The notes under the pieces: generated by a model
Told to the model about the DNA's origin: nothing
Seen by the model: only the letters and a program-made list of their open reading frames with translations
Database searches by the model: none
DNA from: Actinophytocola sp044466355
Lineage (GTDB): Bacteria; Actinomycetota; Actinomycetes; Mycobacteriales; Pseudonocardiaceae
NCBI RefSeq assembly: GCF_044466355.1
Contig: NZ_JBITMQ010000009.1
Location: 124,001 to 188,000, forward strand
DNA length: 64,000 bases
Direction of reading: 5' to 3'
In this document: positions 25,030-33,886 of the stretch, piece by piece
How positions within the stretch are numbered: position 1 is the first letter of the stretch
Layout: every line of letters begins with the position of its first letter
Made by a program: the position numbers and the translations under genes

Positions 25030-25179
25030 GCGGACTCTCTCTGCTCGTCGTCTGCGTACGGGGGACGGAACGTGAGGCCCATAAGGTTGCACCACGACTC
25101 CGCCGTGACGTACGCCACCCCCAAAGACGTCCGGGACACCAATGAGGATGCCTCCAGGGCGATGTGGTGTGATCAGATC

Positions 25180-26199
25180 GTGACCAAAGTGCGGGAGATC
25201 GATCTTCGTTCGGACACTGTCACCCAACCGGACGAGCCGATGCGGCTCGCCATGTCGCGCGCCGACGTCGGCGACGACGTGCTCGACAGAGACCCGACGA
25301 TGCAGGCGCTGGAAGAGCGGGGTGCCGAGCTGCTCGGCGTCGACGCGACGCTGTGGGTGCCCAGCGCCACCATGGGCAACCTCATCGCGCTGATGGTCCA
25401 CCTGAACAGAGGCGACCGGTTCATCGCACCGCGTGGCGCACACGTGCTGGACGACGAGCTCGGGGCCCCCGCGTGGCTCGCGGGCGGCATGCCGGAGGCC
25501 GTCGACTGGGGCGCCTGGCCGGGGCGCATGCCGGTCGAATCGGTGCGCCAGGCCGCGCGCTCCGGGCCGTACTACACGCTGCGCACCACGCTGTTATGCC
25601 TGGAGAACACGCACAACGCGGCGGGCGGCACGGTCACTCCGCCCGATGAGCACGCGAAACTGGTCGCCACCGCGCGGGACGTCGGGCTGCGCGTACACCT
25701 GGACGGGGCGCGCCTGTGGCACGCCTCCGTGGCGCTGTCCGTGCCGCCCGCCGCGTTGACGGTGGGCGTCGACACCGTGCAGGTGTGCCTGTCCAAGGCG
25801 CTCGGGGCGCCGATGGGCGGGCTCGTCGGCGGCACCTCGGCGTTCGTCGAGGAGGCACGCCGGGTCAGGAAGATGCTGGGCGGCGGGGTGCGGCAGGGCG
25901 GAGTCGTCGCCGCTGCCGGACTGGTCGCGCTGGACCGCATCCCGAGCCTCGTCGACGACCACGCCAGCGCCAGGAAGCTCGCCGCGGGCCTGGCCGACCT
26001 CGGGTGGGAGGTCAACGAGCCGGAGTCGAACATCGTCCTGGCGTCGACGCCGGACACCGAGGCGACGCTGACCGCGCTCAAGCGGATCGGGGTGCTCGGT
26101 GTGCCGGCCGGCGGCGGGGTGCGGTTCATCCCGCACCGCGACCTCACGAACAGGGACATCAACGAGGTGCTGTCCAGGATCGCGAAGATGCACTCCTAA
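25180..26199 (+). CDS. Threonine-aldolase-like PLP-dependent beta-eliminating lyase
   Basis: 339 residues. The start DLRSDTVTQPDEPMRLAMS and DVGDDVLDRDPT match low-specificity L-threonine aldolases; LENTHNAAGGTV, the Asp of LRVHLDGARLWHA and the Schiff-base lysine in VCLSKALGAPMGG are in place. It likely cleaves L-threonine or L-allo-threonine to glycine and acetaldehyde, or a beta-hydroxy amino acid. GTG 25180 is chosen; ATG 25162 is in frame, 18 nt further up, and cannot be excluded. Divergent from the second SigE-type gene. Confidence 0.9.
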   Translation: MTKVREIDLRSDTVTQPDEPMRLAMSRADVGDDVLDRDPTMQALEERGAELLGVDATLWVPSATMGNLIALMVHLNRGDRFIAPRGAHVLDDELGAPAWLAGGMPEAVDWGAWPGRMPVESVRQAARSGPYYTLRTTLLCLENTHNAAGGTVTPPDEHAKLVATARDVGLRVHLDGARLWHASVALSVPPAALTVGVDTVQVCLSKALGAPMGGLVGGTSAFVEEARRVRKMLGGGVRQGGVVAAAGLVALDRIPSLVDDHASARKLAAGLADLGWEVNEPESNIVLASTPDTEATLTALKRIGVLGVPAGGGVRFIPHRDLTNRDINEVLSRIAKMHS

Positions 26200-26366
26200 C
26201 GGATCTGCTTGCGGTTCGACCCACCCTTGATGGCGCTGTAGCCGATCGCGCCGACCGTGACGACTGCGGCGGCCACCAGCAGGACGCCCAGCACCTTGAA
26301 CACGAGGCCGAGCACCGCGAACGCCACCCACACGACGATGATCGCGCCGATGATCTTCAACAACAT
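26196..26366 (-). CDS. Small two-helix membrane protein
   Basis: 56 residues, too short for a standard 60-residue cutoff. Reads MLLKIIGAIIVVWVAFAVLG, then LVFKVLGVLLVAAAVVTVGAIGYSAIKGGSNRKQIR: two hydrophobic helices and a basic tail. The ATG has GGGAGGG at 6 nt, a strong ribosome binding site, and the composition is clearly membrane protein, so I believe it is real. Its stop overlaps the end of the aldolase gene on the other strand by 3 nt. Function unknown. Confidence 0.7.
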   Translation of the reverse strand: MLLKIIGAIIVVWVAFAVLGLVFKVLGVLLVAAAVVTVGAIGYSAIKGGSNRKQIR

Positions 26367-26407
26367 CCGAATCCCTCCCGGGGTCTCACCGGCTGAACGA
26401 GTGGCGC

Positions 26408-26443
26408 AGTCCGGCGGTTCCTTCAGTCAACCACCGCCGGACT
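26408..26443 (-). terminator. Hairpin after the aminotransferase gene
   Basis: A 10-bp perfect inverted repeat (AGTCCGGCGG at 26408-26417, complement at 26434-26443) with a 16-nt loop lies 35 nt past the aminotransferase stop. No T run follows, so termination is only suggested. Confidence 0.45.
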
Positions 26444-26477
26444 CCCAGGCCATCGGGGAAAAACACTGGTTCCCGCC

Positions 26478-27632
26478 TCAGGGTGCGAGCCAGCCGCCCA
26501 GTCGTGCCAGACCCGTCTCGATGTCGCTCGCCGGGCCCGCGAACGAGAACCGCACGAAGTGGTGCCCCAGTTCGGGGTCGAAGTCGATGCCGGGCACGAT
26601 CGCGAGCCCGGTCTCGGCCAGCAACCGCTGGCACCACGCCATGGTGTCGGTGGTCAGGTGCGACACGTCCGCGTACGCGTAGAACGCGCCGTCCACCGGC
26701 GCCACCCTGTCGATGCCCATCTCGGCCAGGCCCGTGATCAGGTGGTCGCGGTTCGCGCGGTAGGCGGCGACGTGCGCGTCCAGCTCGTCGTACTGGAACG
26801 CGGCGGTCGCGGCGTGCTGCGCGATCGCGGGCGGGCAGATGGTGAAGTTGCCGGTCAGGCAGTCGACGGCACGCATGAGCCGCTGCGGGACGAGCAGCCA
26901 GCCGAGACGCCAGCCGGTCATGGCGAAGTACTTGGAGAACGAGTTGACCACGATCGCCTCGCGGGAGAACTGCCACGCGGACGCCGTTGCCTCGTCGCCG
27001 TAGGTGATGCCGTGGTAGATCTCGTCGCTGACCAGCTGGACGCCGTGGTCGGCGCACCAGCCTGCGATGGCGGCCAGCTCGCCGACGGGCAGGACGGTGC
27101 CGGTCGGGTTGGCGGGTGACGCGATGATCAGCCCGTCGAGCGGGCCCGCCGCCGCCAGCATCTCGACGGTCGGCTGGAACCGGGTGTCCGCGTCGCACGG
27201 CAGCTCGACGACCTCGCAGCCGAGCGCGGTGAGGATGTTGCGGTAGGCCGGGTAGCCGGGCCGCGCCAGCGCCACCCGGTCACCGGTGTCGAAGGCGGCG
27301 AGGAACGCGAGGAGGAAGCCGCCGGACGAGCCGGTGGTGGCGACGACATCCGTGGCCGCGACGTCGAGGGCGTACCGCTGGTCGTAGTGGCGGGCGATGG
27401 CGTCCCGCAGTTCGGGGATGCCCAGCTGTTCGGTGTAGCCGAGGGGACCGTGCAGGGCTTCGGCGGCCTTGTCCAGAACGGCGCGTGGTGCCGCGGCCGA
27501 CGGTTGCCCGGCGGCCAGCGACACCACGTCCCCCTGCGCGCGCTGCCGGGCGTTGGCCGCGGACAGCACGTCCATCACGTGGAAGGGTGGGATGTTCGCG
27601 CGCTGGGCGACCTGCAGCAGACGGGTTGACAT
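26478..27632 (-). CDS. Class I/II PLP-dependent aminotransferase
   Basis: 384 residues. Fold-type I landmarks: VSLAAGQPSAAAP, TGSSGGFLLAF, ARPGYPAYRNIL, IIASPANPTGTV, LVSDEIYHGI and the Schiff-base lysine in VNSFSKYFAMTGWRLGW (near 240); the carboxylate-binding Arg is in VRFSFAG. The substrate cannot be fixed; the sequence style is that of the general AspC/AlaT-like aminotransferases. The gene faces none of its neighbours closely: 34 bp separate it from the MFS gene upstream on the same strand. Confidence 0.9.
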   Translation of the reverse strand: MSTRLLQVAQRANIPPFHVMDVLSAANARQRAQGDVVSLAAGQPSAAAPRAVLDKAAEALHGPLGYTEQLGIPELRDAIARHYDQRYALDVAATDVVATTGSSGGFLLAFLAAFDTGDRVALARPGYPAYRNILTALGCEVVELPCDADTRFQPTVEMLAAAGPLDGLIIASPANPTGTVLPVGELAAIAGWCADHGVQLVSDEIYHGITYGDEATASAWQFSREAIVVNSFSKYFAMTGWRLGWLLVPQRLMRAVDCLTGNFTICPPAIAQHAATAAFQYDELDAHVAAYRANRDHLITGLAEMGIDRVAPVDGAFYAYADVSHLTTDTMAWCQRLLAETGLAIVPGIDFDPELGHHFVRFSFAGPASDIETGLARLGGWLAP

Positions 27633-27665
27633 GCTCCCCAGCCTGCCGCCGGTCGCCGCGCGCGA

Positions 27666-29108
27666 TCAAGCCACCGGCACCAGCTCCTCCTGCGTCACCT
27701 TCTGCCTGCGCAGGACCGTGACCGCGAGCACCGCGGCGACCAGGACCAGTCCGGCGGCGACCCCGAACGCCAGCCGGTAACCGCCGGTCATCGCCTCGAC
27801 CGGCACGTCCCCCTCCGCGAGTGAACCCTTCGTGTACGCCGTGGCGAGCGTGGCGAGGACCGCCAGCCCCAGCGCGCCACCGACCTGCTGGGTCGTGTTG
27901 ACCAGGCCGGACGCGACGCCGGAGTCGTCCTTCGTCGCGTCGGACATGGCGAGCGTCATCATCGCGGGGAAGCCGAGCCCGGCACCGACACCCATGAGCA
28001 GGACCGACGGGAAGACGTCCGGCAGGTAGTCGGCGTCGACCGGAGCCCGCGTGAACAGCACCAGACCGGCCGCCACCAGCAGCAGCGCCGTGATCAGGAC
28101 CGGCCGCTCCCCGAACCGGGCGTTGACCCGCGCCGACGCGCCGAGCGACAGCCCGCCGATGCCGACCGCGACCGGCAGGAACGCGAGGCCGATGCCCAGT
28201 GGGTCGTAGCCGAGCACCTTCTCCAGGTACAGGGCGCCGAGGAAGAACATGCCGAACATCCCGGCGACCATCAGCACCTGGATCAGGTTCGCGCCCGCGA
28301 CGTTGCGGTCGCGCAGGATCCGCAGCGGCAGCAGCGGGTTGGCGACCGTCGCCTGCCGGAGCACGAACCCGGCGAGCAGCGCGACCGACAACGCGCCGAA
28401 GCCCAGCGTGTGGCCGGAGACCCAGCCGTGGTCGGCGGCCTTGACGATCGTGTAGACGCCGATCATGAGCCCGGCGGTGACGAGGACGGCCCCGATGACG
28501 TCGGCCCCGCTGCGCAGCCCGATGCCGCGTTCACCCGGCACGACGCGGACGGCGAGCGCGAACGCGACGATGCCGATGGGCACGTTGACGAAGAAGATCC
28601 AGTGCCAGCTGATGGCCTCGGTGAGCACCCCGCCCGCCAGCAGGCCGATCGAGCCGCCCGCCGCGGCGACGAAGCTGAAGACGGCGATGGCCCTGGCCTG
28701 TTCCCCCTTCTCGGGGAACATCGTGACGATCATGCCGAGGATGACGGCGGCGGCCATGGCGCCGCCGATGCCCTGTACGAACCGCGCGGCGATGAGCAGT
28801 CCCTGTGTGGTGGCGAGCCCGCAGAACAGCGACGCGACCGTGAAGACGGCGACGCCACCGAGGAACATCCGCTTGCGGCCGATGAGGTCCCCGACACGGC
28901 CGGCGAGGAGCAGCAGGCCGCCGAAGGGGATGAGGTAGGCGTTGATCACCCAGGCGAGGCCCGACTGCGAGAAGTCGAGGTCGGCCTGGATGACGGGGAG
29001 AGCGACGTTGACGATGGTCCCGTCGAGGATGATCATCAGCATCCCCGCGCACAGCACGACGAGCGCGAACCACCGCGAATCCCGCCGCTGACCAACGATC
29101 TGGGACAT
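27666..29108 (-). CDS. DHA2-family MFS multidrug exporter (EmrB/QacA type)
   Basis: 480 residues with about 14 hydrophobic segments. Motif D1 (VVLCAGMLMIILDGTIVNVALP) and motif A (GRVGDLIGRKRMF) are typical of the DHA2 H+-antiporters that export drugs; the C motif is GPAGGxIG-like (GGSIGLLAGG). ATG 29108 follows AGGAGGGGTTC. An inverted repeat that fits a MarR operator lies at 29145-29172, and a MarR gene follows upstream, so expression is probably relieved by a ligand of that regulator. Confidence 0.92.
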   Translation of the reverse strand: MSQIVGQRRDSRWFALVVLCAGMLMIILDGTIVNVALPVIQADLDFSQSGLAWVINAYLIPFGGLLLLAGRVGDLIGRKRMFLGGVAVFTVASLFCGLATTQGLLIAARFVQGIGGAMAAAVILGMIVTMFPEKGEQARAIAVFSFVAAAGGSIGLLAGGVLTEAISWHWIFFVNVPIGIVAFALAVRVVPGERGIGLRSGADVIGAVLVTAGLMIGVYTIVKAADHGWVSGHTLGFGALSVALLAGFVLRQATVANPLLPLRILRDRNVAGANLIQVLMVAGMFGMFFLGALYLEKVLGYDPLGIGLAFLPVAVGIGGLSLGASARVNARFGERPVLITALLLVAAGLVLFTRAPVDADYLPDVFPSVLLMGVGAGLGFPAMMTLAMSDATKDDSGVASGLVNTTQQVGGALGLAVLATLATAYTKGSLAEGDVPVEAMTGGYRLAFGVAAGLVLVAAVLAVTVLRRQKVTQEELVPVA

Positions 29109-29144
29109 GAACCCCTCCTGGTTGTCCGTACAGGAGGGACGCTA

Positions 29145-29172
29145 ACAGATTGTCTTGCAGCAGACGATCTGT
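29145..29172. promoter_or_regulatory. Candidate MarR operator at the efflux gene
   Basis: ACAGATTGTCT (29145-29155) and AGACGATCTGT (29162-29172) form an 11-bp inverted repeat with one mismatch and a 6-nt spacer. It lies 37 nt upstream of the MFS start, between that gene and the MarR gene on the same strand. TAGCGT at 29144-29139 could be the -10 of the efflux gene. Binding is inferred. Confidence 0.6.
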
Positions 29173-29227
29173 TGTGGGATTGGCTATAGCGGGATTAAAT
29201 CAGGGGCGTGGTGGGTTGAAGGCGGGT

Positions 29228-29674
29228 TCAGTTGCGGCGGCGCGGGGCGCGCTCGCACTGGACCGGCCGGGACAGGCGGTTCTCCACCAACCGGGTCAGC
29301 CCGGCGACGAGCCCCTCGCGTTCGCCGTCGGGCAGCGAGGCCAGCACGTCCTCGTGCACGCGGTCGATGACGTCCGCGGCCTTAGCGCTCATCTCCCGGC
29401 CCTGCGGCGTGACCACGATGATCCGGGCACGCCGGTCGGTCGGGGACGTCTGCCGTTCCACGAGGCCCGCCTTCTCCAGCTCGTCGACGGTCACCACCAT
29501 GGTCGTCTTGTCCAGGCCGCACATGTCCGCCAGCTGGATCTGCGTGTGCTCACCGGTCAGCGCCGAAGCCAGCACGCAGCTGCCGCGGGGCGTGATGCCC
29601 AGACCGGCCAGCTCCGCGGTCAGCTCCGTGGACAACACGTGGCTGGTGTGGGAAAGCATGAACGCGAGATCCAT
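29228..29674 (-). CDS. MarR-family regulator
   Basis: 148 residues. The winged helix-turn-helix is complete: LGITPRGSCVLASAL, TQIQLADMCGLDKTTMVVTVDELEKAGLVERQTSPTDRRARIIVVTPQGREM. Its position upstream of an EmrB/QacA exporter suggests that it represses that gene. ATG 29674 has TAACCT at 29686-29681, 6 nt upstream, and no Shine-Dalgarno, so the transcript is probably leaderless. The gap to the exporter holds an inverted repeat. Confidence 0.9.
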   Translation of the reverse strand: MDLAFMLSHTSHVLSTELTAELAGLGITPRGSCVLASALTGEHTQIQLADMCGLDKTTMVVTVDELEKAGLVERQTSPTDRRARIIVVTPQGREMSAKAADVIDRVHEDVLASLPDGEREGLVAGLTRLVENRLSRPVQCERAPRRRN

Positions 29675-29728
29675 GCAACCAGGTTACGCCCGATCGTTCG
29701 GTCGCCAGATAATCCAGTGACGAACCAA

Positions 29729-30874
29729 TCAGTACCCGACGTACCCGCCGCCCGACTCCGTCGCCTTGATGCCGGGCACGTTCGCCAGCGACCCGTACCG
29801 CGAGATCGCGTAGTTCACGCCGGCGCAGATGTTGGCGACCGGGTCCCAGATGTTGCCGGTGCCGGGCAGCTTGTACGAGTCGAACGTCGGGTCGATGCAC
29901 TGCATGAGGCCCTTCGACGGCGTGCCCTTCGCCGCGTTGGAGTCCCAGTTGTTGATCGCGTGCGGGTTGCCGCCGGACTCGTGCTGGATGATCTGCCAGA
30001 TCCGCTGCGCGTCCTCCGGGCCGACGTTGATGCCGTGCTGGCGGAGGACCTCGATCGCCTGGTCGATCCAGCTCTTGACGTTCCCCGGTGGAGGGCCACC
30101 GGCGGGCGGGCCACCGGACGACCCGAGGCCACCGCCACCGCCACCACCGCCGCCGCTGCCTCCGTCCCCGGAACCGCTGCCGGTACCGGTCGACTGCGAC
30201 GTGTTGTTCTGCGACGGCTGCTGGTTGCCGTTCTCGGTGGCCGACGGGTTCGTGTCCTGCGGGGGCGTCTCTTTCCACTCGATCGGCTCGCCGCTCTGCG
30301 GGGTGAACGGCTGCGTGTTCGGCTGCGAGAGCGACGAGAACTTCGAGGCGGGCGACTTGGCGCCGTTGATCTTGCCGAGCGCCGAGCTGAGCGTCTGCTC
30401 GGTGCCCTCGAGGTGGGTGTCGATGTCCGACGCGGCGCTCGAGCACACCCCGCGCGTCATCGCGTCGAACTCGTCCGTGGTGGCGTCCGGGTGGTTGGTC
30501 GTCCACGTGGAGATCTCGGTCAGCGCCTGGTCGCAGCGCGTCGAGATGTAGGTCTTGGCGCCGGTGAGGGCGGTGGCGACGTCGTTCAGCGCGGTCGAGG
30601 CGTCGGTCATCGCGGTCCCGACGTCGGTGCCCGCGGTCTTGAACTTGTTCATGTACGCCACGAACTCGTCCGCCGAGCGGCCCTCCCACGCAGCGTCGAG
30701 CGTGGTCACGCCGCCCGCGACCGCACCGCTGTACGTGGACACGTTGGTCGCGGCCGTGGACAGCCTGGTCGCGGCCGAGGTGATCGCCTCGGTGTCCGCG
30801 TCCGCCACCTTCGCCGCGGCTGTGGCGACCGCGTCGCCGCCCGCGTAACCGGCCAGAGTGTCCGCCGAACCCAC
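29729..30874 (-). CDS. WXG100 domain - lytic transglycosylase (SLT) fusion, predicted ESX-secreted wall hydrolase
   Basis: 381 residues, no signal peptide. The N-terminal WXG100-like helical hairpin carries W-E-G at residues 63-65 (LDAAWEGRSADEF), a second helical unit follows to about 165, then a Ser/Gly/Pro-rich linker (about 200-262). The C-terminal SLT domain has the catalytic Glu in QHESGGNPHAINNWD (Glu near 299) and SKGLMQCIDPTFDSYKLPG, GNIWDPVANICAGVNYAISRYG. Such enzymes cut MurNAc-GlcNAc bonds. GTG 30874 follows AGGAGGGGACACG. Last gene of a six-gene ESX operon; secretion by ESX is inferred from the WXG fold and context. Confidence 0.88.
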   Translation of the reverse strand: MGSADTLAGYAGGDAVATAAAKVADADTEAITSAATRLSTAATNVSTYSGAVAGGVTTLDAAWEGRSADEFVAYMNKFKTAGTDVGTAMTDASTALNDVATALTGAKTYISTRCDQALTEISTWTTNHPDATTDEFDAMTRGVCSSAASDIDTHLEGTEQTLSSALGKINGAKSPASKFSSLSQPNTQPFTPQSGEPIEWKETPPQDTNPSATENGNQQPSQNNTSQSTGTGSGSGDGGSGGGGGGGGGLGSSGGPPAGGPPPGNVKSWIDQAIEVLRQHGINVGPEDAQRIWQIIQHESGGNPHAINNWDSNAAKGTPSKGLMQCIDPTFDSYKLPGTGNIWDPVANICAGVNYAISRYGSLANVPGIKATESGGGYVGY

Positions 30875-30885
30875 CGTGTCCCCTC

Positions 30886-31203
30886 CTAGACCTGCACGTA
30901 CCGCGGGCGGCCACCGTAGGTGCGCTCGCCCTCGTCCTCAGTGTTCTGGACGGTCTGCACGATCGCGTCGAGCGCGCCGGCCACGCCGTTGAGACGGTCC
31001 TCGGCGGCGTTCATCTCGTCGTGCATGAGGTCGTTCAGCGCGTCCACCGCCGACGCGATGCCCGCCGAGCTCGGCAGGTCGCCGTAGACCGTCGACGCCG
31101 TGCACACCTGCGGGAAGGAGTCGGAGACCTCGCCGAACTTCGGCTTGTAGTCGAGCGCCTTCTGCATGCAGCCGTTGATGGCGTCGATGTTGTACTGCGT
31201 CAT
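30886..31203 (-). CDS. Small WXG100-like ESX-associated protein
   Basis: 105 residues, fully alpha-helical in pattern, with two Cys and no signal peptide (TQYNIDAINGCMQKAL, DEMNAAEDRLNGVAGALDAIVQTV). There is no W-x-G. Size and placement directly before the WXG100-transglycosylase gene, with an 11-bp gap, suggest it is a heterodimer partner for that protein. The ATG follows AAGGGGG at 5 nt. Functional assignment is by context. Confidence 0.72.
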   Translation of the reverse strand: MTQYNIDAINGCMQKALDYKPKFGEVSDSFPQVCTASTVYGDLPSSAGIASAVDALNDLMHDEMNAAEDRLNGVAGALDAIVQTVQNTEDEGERTYGGRPRYVQV

Positions 31204-31269
31204 GTCGCCCCCTTCGCGCACCCGCTCTGACGGCGTCCGCCGTGTCGCGGTTCCCTCACCTTAGGACGG

Positions 31270-32037
31270 TCAGACCTCGGCCATCAGCTCTTGCACACAG
31301 GTCACGAGGCGCCGGTTGTCGGCCGGGGTGACCGTGCTCCACTCGCGACCGTCGGCGTTCGGTTTCGCGAGGTGGACATAACGTCCGCGAGGGGTGTCGT
31401 GGAAAGCGACAACCCGGTCAGCACGGACCATTCGCTGGTCCCGTTGCATGCGCGTGACACAGAACTGGCCGCGCACGTTCATGTCACGCACCATGTCCGC
31501 CATCGTCTTCGCGTCCGGCCCGGACACCCCGCGCCGGGAGAGCGCCGCCGCGAACTCCCGCGCGTCCCCGTGCGCCTCGGCGTCGGCGGCGGCGAGCACG
31601 TCGGACGGCACGCTCACCGACAGACCGGGCCCCGCGACCACGTCCCCGGCGACCGACACGGCGGCCTCCGCGATCGCGGTCTCGCGGGCCGGGATCAGCC
31701 ACACCTGTGGCCCGTCGACAGCGGCCAGCAGGGCAGCGCTCCCGGAGACGACCGCGAACGAGGAGATGCGGTGGTCGGTCCACACCCAGCTGTCGATGGC
31801 CAGCTGCGGGTAGGCGAGCAGGCTGAGCTTGTCCGCCAGCTCCGGCGTCGCCCGCTCCCGCTCGGCAAGCCCGCGTTCCTCGAGGTCGGCGAACGCCCGC
31901 GCGACGAGCTGCCGCCGCTCGGTGTGCGTACGCCCGGGGCTCGGCACGGCGAGCGCCTCGTGCTTGGCCGGGAGCTTCTCGTGCTCCCACAACACGTCGA
32001 ACTCGAGCGTGGAGAGGACGATGGTGCCGCTGATCAT
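31270..32037 (-). CDS. EspG-family ESX secretion-associated chaperone
   Basis: 255 residues. Begins GTIVLSTLEFDVLWEHEKLPAKHEAL and shows RAFADLEERGLAER, SSFAVVSGSAALLAAVDGPQVWLI and a TPADNRRLVTCVQELM tail, the pattern of actinobacterial EspG proteins, which hold PPE proteins soluble and deliver them to the ESX machine. It directly follows a PPE-like gene: the ATG abuts the PPE stop with no gap. EspG normally acts with a cognate PE-PPE pair, so the neighbouring PPE-like protein is the predicted client. Confidence 0.87.
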   Translation of the reverse strand: MISGTIVLSTLEFDVLWEHEKLPAKHEALAVPSPGRTHTERRQLVARAFADLEERGLAERERATPELADKLSLLAYPQLAIDSWVWTDHRISSFAVVSGSAALLAAVDGPQVWLIPARETAIAEAAVSVAGDVVAGPGLSVSVPSDVLAAADAEAHGDAREFAAALSRRGVSGPDAKTMADMVRDMNVRGQFCVTRMQRDQRMVRADRVVAFHDTPRGRYVHLAKPNADGREWSTVTPADNRRLVTCVQELMAEV

Positions 32038-33249
32038 CTACCGGTCGTCATCGTCGCCGATCGACTCCGGCGCCACGACGCGATCGTCGTCGAACACGTC
32101 GCTCGACTCGACCCCGTACCGCCGGACGTGCTCCTGGTCCTCCTCGCCCTCGGCGTTGCGCCCGGCCCCCGCGGCGGCCGGTTGCATGATCGAGCCGCCG
32201 GGCCGGCCGGTACGCGCGCCGAACTTCTCGGCGTTGCGCGCGGCCCGCGCCTCTTCCTCGGGGACAGAGCCGATCGGGACACCGTTCTTGATGGGGCCAC
32301 CTCGGCTCGCGCCGTTGCGGGCGAGACGTTCGCCTTCCGCACCGGCGCCGGCGCCGCCCGCGCCGCCGGCCCCCATGAGGGTCGCGGCTTCGGCCATGAG
32401 CATGGGGTTCACACCGCGCAGCGCGGCCGGGCCGAGGGGGTTGGCGTTGGTGGGCAGGAAGGGGTTGTTCGGGACGGGGCCACCGCCGGTGATGGGCGGG
32501 CCGCCGAGGGGCGGGTTGGGGCCAGGGCCGACTGTCGTCGGCGCGGGGGTGAAGGGGCCGCCGCCCGTGCCGGGTGAGTAGGAGGGCCCCGGGCCGCCTG
32601 GGCCCAGACCGGTGGGGCTGTAGTTGCCGCCCGTCGGGACGTAGTTGCCCGCGGAGGAGATGTTGGTACCACCGTCAACCGGCTGCGCGACGAGGTTCAT
32701 ACCGGGTGGCACGGGCAGCGTCTGCGCCTGGCCGAGCGCGTCGGAGCTGTTGTTCTGGTAGCCGGTCATGGCGTCGATGGCGGCGTCCTTGGCCGCGTTC
32801 GTCTGCCTCACCTGCTGTGCGTGGTCGGTGGTGTGCCCGAAGAAGCCCGCGACCTGGTCGACCGTGGACTCCTCTGTCGGGCCACGCAGCGTGTTCGAGT
32901 CGGGGGCCGCGTTGCGGGTGGTGTGGAACGTCTCGCCCTGGCTCCCGACACCCCGAGCCGACTCGGAAAGCGGGTCGATGGCGTTCTCCGCGTAGATCTG
33001 GGCGTTCTCGGTCGCCGAGGTACCCCCCTCCGACGCGGAGCCCTCCCAGGAAACGCCGATCTCCTTGAGCTGCTCACGCAGGGTTTGATCGGTCTCCACG
33101 AGCCCGAGAGCCACCACGACCAGCGCCTTCATCGCGTTCTGGAGCGTCCCCGAGCCCTCACCGTTGCGCAGGAGGTCGATCTCGTCCGCCAGCTCACCGT
33201 GGTTCCAACCCGCATAGCGCAAGTCGCTGAGTCCGTGATCCCCGGCCAT
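32038..33249 (-). CDS. PPE-like / WXG-containing ESX protein with Pro-Gly-rich tail
   Basis: 403 residues. A helical N-terminal domain of about 180 residues has W-E-G at 68-70 (GVSWEGSASEGG), a helix-turn-helix with alternating Asn/Ala/Gln (ENAQIYAENAIDPL, DHAQQVRQTNAAKDAAIDAM), then a long Pro/Gly-rich linker (PPGMNL to GPPITGGGP) and an acidic C-terminus (GDDDDR end). No signal peptide. The arrangement fits a PPE-type ESX substrate; the immediately following EspG gene supports this. AAGGAAG lies 5 nt before the ATG. The canonical PPE triad at the N-terminus is not present, so it is a divergent member. Confidence 0.75.
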   Translation of the reverse strand: MAGDHGLSDLRYAGWNHGELADEIDLLRNGEGSGTLQNAMKALVVVALGLVETDQTLREQLKEIGVSWEGSASEGGTSATENAQIYAENAIDPLSESARGVGSQGETFHTTRNAAPDSNTLRGPTEESTVDQVAGFFGHTTDHAQQVRQTNAAKDAAIDAMTGYQNNSSDALGQAQTLPVPPGMNLVAQPVDGGTNISSAGNYVPTGGNYSPTGLGPGGPGPSYSPGTGGGPFTPAPTTVGPGPNPPLGGPPITGGGPVPNNPFLPTNANPLGPAALRGVNPMLMAEAATLMGAGGAGGAGAGAEGERLARNGASRGGPIKNGVPIGSVPEEEARAARNAEKFGARTGRPGGSIMQPAAAGAGRNAEGEEDQEHVRRYGVESSDVFDDDRVVAPESIGDDDDR

Positions 33250-33259
33250 AACAACTTCC

Positions 33260-33886
33260 TTACTTCAACGTCTGCAGCGTGGTCATGGCCATCTCGGTGG
33301 CCTGCCGAGCCATCTGGCACAGCTCGTCCTGTTCGAAACCGCGGCTGTACGGAACGACTTGAATCCAGAGGTTCTGCTTCTCGGCTACGCCGACCGCGAC
33401 ATCACAGCCTTCGCCATCGGAGCCGCGGAACTTGAACTGTGCTGCTGGAAATCCCTGGACATCGGTCAGCTCTGCCTCCACGTTCCGCTGACCGGTCAGC
33501 CACGCATCCACACCCTCGGTTGTGACAGCGAGTGCGGTGTAGTCGTAGAACCGCTCCTGGTCGTCAACCTCAAGCACACACTCCTTCATGCCCTTGAAGT
33601 TGTCACTCCCCGACTCCCCGGAATCCACATCAGTCGCCTTGAGCTGCGTGCGTTGCGCCTCGGTGAAAAGGGTGCACGGATCCAGCCCGTCCAGCGAGAT
33701 ATCCCTTGGCCGTGGCGGAACCTCGACCGTCGACGAGGGAGAACCGGAAGGCTCAGTCGTCGGCGCCGAGGACGTACCGGACGAGTCGCCGCCGGGAGCC
33801 GGTGTTGGTAGACCCGACGCACTGCTCGCGCACCCGGCACTGACCATCGCCACGGCTGCCAGAGCCAGAAACAAACGCTTACGCAC
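33260..33886 (-). CDS. DUF3558-type lipoprotein, second copy
   Basis: 208 residues. The signal peptide ends VSAGC (lipobox), followed by a Ser/Pro/Gly-rich tether and the DUF3558 domain opening PPRPRDISLDGLDPC, then KECVLEV, VQGFPAAQF, and DELCQMARQA. Paralogue of the lipoprotein at 251-853, though not closely similar. GTG 33886 overlaps the upstream stop by 8 nt with GGAAG 4 nt upstream, so it is translationally coupled. A DUF3558 protein inside an ESX operon suggests a role at the outer side of the secretion system. Confidence 0.78.
   Translation of the reverse strand: MRKRLFLALAAVAMVSAGCASSASGLPTPAPGGDSSGTSSAPTTEPSGSPSSTVEVPPRPRDISLDGLDPCTLFTEAQRTQLKATDVDSGESGSDNFKGMKECVLEVDDQERFYDYTALAVTTEGVDAWLTGQRNVEAELTDVQGFPAAQFKFRGSDGEGCDVAVGVAEKQNLWIQVVPYSRGFEQDELCQMARQATEMAMTTLQTLK

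Noticed and set aside
24376..25179. N-terminal extension of the threonine-aldolase-like gene
   Set aside because: The extra 260 codons lie antisense to the sigma and anti-sigma genes and read as Arg/His/Val-rich noise. The family begins at the DLRSDTVTQP block.
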